Shown: one piece after another, positions 61,113 through 64,000 of the stretch
How positions within the stretch are numbered: position 1 is the stretch's first letter
Layout of the letters: the number at the start of each line of letters is the position of its first letter
Source: Blautia sp. An81
GTDB lineage: Bacteria; Bacillota; Clostridia; Lachnospirales; Lachnospiraceae
Direction of reading: 5' to 3'
Assembly: GCF_002161285.1 (NCBI RefSeq)
Contig: NZ_NFHH01000008.1
Location: 62,001 to 126,000, forward strand
Length of the DNA stretch: 64,000 bases
Notes under the pieces: generated by a model
Database searches by the model: none
The model's input: only the letters and a program-made list of their open reading frames with translations
Told to the model about the DNA's origin: nothing
Made by a program: the position numbers and the translations under genes

Positions 61113-62959
61113 TGGCAAAATATGTAGGATATAAAAGACCGAAGAATACAAAGAAAACACTTCTCCACCTTATGAAATATCTGGGACTGCATAAGTGGAT
61201 GTTCATGCTGGTGGCTCTTCTGGTGTTTGTCAGCGCGGGAGCGAATATTATGGGAACTTATCTTTTGAAGCCAGTGATCAACAAATTTATCCTCCCTGGT
61301 AACAGAGAGGGGCTTCTTCTGGCAGTGGCCGGAATGGCAGTGATGTATATCTGCGGAGCCCTTGCCACGCTGGGATACAATCAGCTGATGATACGCTCTG
61401 CTCAAAAGGTAGTAAAGGAAATACGGTCAGATCTTTTTGCTCATGTACAGAAACTTCCGCTGAAGTATTTTGACGCCCATACCCATGGGGAACTTATGAG
61501 CCGCTTTACCAACGATGTGGATACGGTACAGGAGGCAATGAACAATAGTTTTGCCATGATCATACAGAGCTTTATGATGCTGTTCGGTACAGTGGTCATG
61601 ATGATGGTATTAAGCCTTCAGCTGTCCCTGATCGTAGTGGCGTTTCTCCTTATTATGTTTGCATTTATTAAGTTTAACGGCCAGAGAAGCAAGAAATACT
61701 TCCAAAGGCAGCAGGCAGAACTGGGGAAGATTAATGGATTTGTGGAAGAAATGACTGCAGGGCTGAAGGTAGAGAAAGTGTTCAACCATGAGAAAAAGGA
61801 TTTTGAGGCCTTCTGCGAGATGAACGAGAACCTTAGAAAGGAGTCTACCAATGCCCTGACCTTTTCTGGCATGATGGTTCCTACCATTGTGAGCTTGTCT
61901 TATGTAGACTACGCGGTTTCTGCCTGTGTGGGCGGGCTCTTTACTCTTATGGGACTGCTGGACATCGGGAGTCTGGCCTCTTATCTGGTCTACGTGCGCC
62001 AGAGCGCCATGCCTCTGAACCAGTTTACCCAGCAGGTGAATTTCCTCCTGGCAGCTCTTTCCGGGGCAGAGCGGATTTTTGAGATGATGGAGGAAGAACC
62101 GGAAGAAGACATGGGAAAGGTAACTCTCTGCAGAGTCAGGGAGGAAGATGGAACTCTGAAAGAGACAGAGGAGTATACAGGCAGGTTTGCATGGAAACTG
62201 CCGGATACAAAACAACTGGTGCCGTTAAAGGGAGATGTGCGGTTTCATGATGTGGTTTTTGGTTATGTGCCGGAAAGGAAGATTTTAAATGGTATTTCTC
62301 TGTACGCAAAACCAGGGCAGAAAATAGCCTTCGTAGGTTCTACAGGAGCGGGAAAGACCACCATTATCAATCTCATTAACCGTTTTTATGAAATCCAGTC
62401 AGGAACTATCACCTATGACGGCATAGATATACGGGATATAAAAAAAGATGACCTTCGCCGCTCCCTGGCTATGGTCATCCAGGAGACCCACCTGTTCACC
62501 GGGACCATTGCAGACAATATCCGTTATGGAAGGCTGGACGCTTCACTGGAAGAAGTAAAAGAAGCAGCCAGGATTGCTAATGCGGATTCTTTTATCCGGC
62601 GGCTTCCAAAGGGATATGATACTATGCTGTACAGCGATGGGAGCAATCTTTCCCAGGGCCAGAGACAGCTGCTGGCTATTGCCAGGGCAGCAGTGGCAAA
62701 ACCGCCGGTGCTGATCCTGGATGAAGCCACCAGCTCTGTTGACACCCGGACAGAAAGGCTCATAGAGAAAGGAATGGATGCCATTATGGAGGGAAGAACG
62801 GTGTTTGTGATTGCCCACAGGCTATCCACAGTACGTAATTCTAAAGCGATCATGGTCCTGGAAAAGGGGGAGATCATTGAGAGAGGCAGCCATGAAGAGC
62901 TTCTGGACCTGAAAGGACGTTATTATCAGTTATATACCGGACAATTTGAACTGGAGTGA
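61112..62959 (+). CDS. Heterodimeric ABC exporter, catalytic-site subunit
   Basis: A 615-aa half-transporter with six transmembrane segments and a canonical ATPase domain: Walker A GSTGAGKTT, signature LSQGQRQLLAIARA, Walker B LILDEATSSVD, H-loop IAHRLST. It should pair with the preceding subunit and provide the Glu and His missing there. The linker between membrane and ATPase domains (about residues 330-370) is longer than usual and acidic. Multidrug or peptide export is likely; the substrate is unknown. Confidence 0.9.
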   Translation: MAKYVGYKRPKNTKKTLLHLMKYLGLHKWMFMLVALLVFVSAGANIMGTYLLKPVINKFILPGNREGLLLAVAGMAVMYICGALATLGYNQLMIRSAQKVVKEIRSDLFAHVQKLPLKYFDAHTHGELMSRFTNDVDTVQEAMNNSFAMIIQSFMMLFGTVVMMMVLSLQLSLIVVAFLLIMFAFIKFNGQRSKKYFQRQQAELGKINGFVEEMTAGLKVEKVFNHEKKDFEAFCEMNENLRKESTNALTFSGMMVPTIVSLSYVDYAVSACVGGLFTLMGLLDIGSLASYLVYVRQSAMPLNQFTQQVNFLLAALSGAERIFEMMEEEPEEDMGKVTLCRVREEDGTLKETEEYTGRFAWKLPDTKQLVPLKGDVRFHDVVFGYVPERKILNGISLYAKPGQKIAFVGSTGAGKTTIINLINRFYEIQSGTITYDGIDIRDIKKDDLRRSLAMVIQETHLFTGTIADNIRYGRLDASLEEVKEAARIANADSFIRRLPKGYDTMLYSDGSNLSQGQRQLLAIARAAVAKPPVLILDEATSSVDTRTERLIEKGMDAIMEGRTVFVIAHRLSTVRNSKAIMVLEKGEIIERGSHEELLDLKGRYYQLYTGQFELE

Positions 62960-62964
62960 GGAAT

Positions 62965-63396
62965 ATGGAAAAAAACAGTGTGAGAAAGATACTTCACAGA
63001 TTAGATCTGGAAAGAAGACAGCTGATGCGGCCCAGATTTCTGGAACTGGGGCTGACTGTGGGAGAGGGGCAGCCCAGAATCCTGAACTGCCTTCTGGAGC
63101 AGGGAGAGATGAGCCAGAGAGAGCTGGCAGACGCCTGTATGTTTGATGTGACTACTATGTCCCGGACCCTGGATAAAATGGAGAAGGCAGGACTTATAGA
63201 GAGGAAGGTAAATCCATCCAGCAGAAGAGCTCACCTGATACATCTGACTTTGGAGGGAAAAGAAAAGGCAGCACAGGTGCAGAAACAATTTGCCTGGCTG
63301 GACCAGGTCCTCTGGGGAGAGCTTGAAGAGGAAGAGATGGAGAACTTGTATAAGACTTTGGAAAAAATAGAGAAAAATGTGAAAAATATGCTTTGA
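62965..63396 (+). CDS. MarR family regulator
   Basis: A 143-aa MarR-type regulator. The ATG at 62965 is preceded by GGAGTGAGG and lies 5 bp after the exporter stop. The winged helix-turn-helix is visible (MSQRELADACMFDVTTMSRT, DKMEKAGLIERKVNP, RRAHLIHLT wing), between N- and C-terminal dimerisation helices. It is the last gene of the exporter operon, an unusual order, and probably represses it through the palindromes at 59349-59367 until a toxic compound binds. Confidence 0.9.
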   Translation: MEKNSVRKILHRLDLERRQLMRPRFLELGLTVGEGQPRILNCLLEQGEMSQRELADACMFDVTTMSRTLDKMEKAGLIERKVNPSSRRAHLIHLTLEGKEKAAQVQKQFAWLDQVLWGELEEEEMENLYKTLEKIEKNVKNML

Positions 63397-63405
63397 GAAA
63401 GAAGA

Positions 63406-64000
63406 CAGATTTTCTGATATACTTCCGGCTTTTCCGTTGGCCTTTTTCCAGTAATAAATTGGTTTCCACCATATATTTCAGAAAACGTTTAGTTGTGGAA
63501 TCTGCTAATCCCAAAATTTCCCGTGCCTCCTTGTTTGTAATGAAGCCGTTTTCTTCAATATAATCTAAGATAAGCCGCTGCCGAAGAAAGATTTTATCGG
63601 CTTTTTTACCGGTTTTTATTGGCTTTTTATCGGCTTTTTTATCGGCTTTTTTAAATAAATTTACTCGGAAGGTATCTCCGATTTCCATAAACTCAGGTTC
63701 AGGAAGGCCATATTCTTATGCGCGATGAAGAATCCTCCGGATTCCTGTCCCCCATTCCTCTATGATCTCCATACGGCTGAATATATCCGCAATAATCCGA
63801 TTCCGTATTTTAGAACGGCCACTGACGGCCTCTTCCAGTGTAAGTCCGCCATAAAGCATACCGGGAGAGGTAACCTCTATCCGGTCATCGTAGACAGCGA
63901 CCTGTATGCAGGAATTATCCATATAGTTACGATGACATACGGCATTGACGCTCATTTCCCGGATAGCAGTTACGGGAAGTTCATAGGTGTCTTTCCGGAC
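63406..64000 (-). pseudogene. ATP-binding regulator (AlbA_2/HATPase_c_4 type), interrupted, runs off the window
   Basis: Part of an ATP-binding putative regulator. Codons from the right edge read YELPVTAIREMSVNAVCHRN, then GRSKIRNRIIADIFSRMEII and EEWGTGIRRILHRA, the C-terminal HATPase_c_4 pattern. There TAA at 63716-63718 interrupts a frame that continues EYGLPEPEFMEIGDTFRVNL, where relatives have Lys (AAA to TAA). A C-terminal winged helix (IEENGFITNKEAREILGLAD, STTKRFLKYM) follows a Lys-rich tandem repeat at about 63597-63657. The frame then runs into the marR gene with no natural stop, so the exact end is uncertain. Confidence 0.7.

Noticed and set aside
1-64000. CRISPR arrays, tRNA or rRNA genes
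   Set aside because: No regularly spaced repeats, cloverleaf sequence or rRNA core motifs were recognised.

Overview
The window looks like a chromosomal segment of a gut Lachnospiraceae-type Clostridium (Blautia or a close relative is my guess). The evidence is Firmicute gene content: YesM/YesN-type regulators, lipoprotein sugar-binding proteins with permeases but no dedicated ATPase, paired Wzz/BY-kinase fusions, a VanZ protein, strong AGGAGG-type ribosome sites, and short dispersed palindromic elements. No rRNA, tRNA or CRISPR array was seen.

Layout. 1-3.2 kb: the tail of a LuxR-type regulator, then a compact maturation cassette (PqqD-like protein, SPASM radical SAM enzyme, an AT-rich 134-aa protein, an HPr-kinase-like protein). 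It resembles a RiPP-type system with no classical precursor in sight. 3.6-10.6 kb: an ABC exporter followed by an exopolysaccharide control block (Ig-like membrane protein, two tandem Wzz/tyrosine-kinase fusions, a CpsB-type phosphatase) and VanZ. 11-13.3 kb: an Rpn-type nuclease and a broken HipA-like kinase. 13.4-22 kb: leucyl aminopeptidase, glmS, a complete IS4-type element with 10-bp target duplications, a MATE exporter, and an AAA-ATPase/nuclease gene carrying an in-frame repeat insertion.

22-34 kb: a glycan-use locus with a beta-helix protein, a YesN/YesM two-component pair, two related binding lipoproteins, two permeases and a DUF2961 (GH172-like) enzyme. A 275-bp two-armed palindromic element and an internally deleted RhuM remnant lie inside it. 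34-38 kb: the complete dTDP-L-rhamnose pathway (rfbABDC), driven from a promoter with a MerR-like 19-bp spacer. 38-46 kb: a MerR/methyltransferase fusion, a D-2-hydroxyacid dehydrogenase, a YfcC-type transporter with an M20 peptidase, and an AraC regulator divergent from a GH127 beta-L-arabinofuranosidase. 46-51 kb: a polysaccharide O-acylation cassette (DHHW, MBOAT, DUF4358, SGNH).

51-59 kb: a ugp-like importer (ATPase, two permeases, binding protein) with a glycerophosphodiesterase and a HAD phosphatase, then a YihS-like sugar isomerase with its own promoter and structured leader. 59-63.4 kb: a heterodimeric ABC exporter with a MarR regulator and a palindrome at its promoter. The right edge holds a broken ATP-binding regulator gene.

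The genes suggest a host-glycan or plant-glycan forager that builds a rhamnose-containing, acylated surface polysaccharide. The most unusual material is the set of small structured repeats: a 52-68 bp family with four copies, one of them inside a reading frame; a second family that doubles as terminators; and the two-armed 275-bp element.
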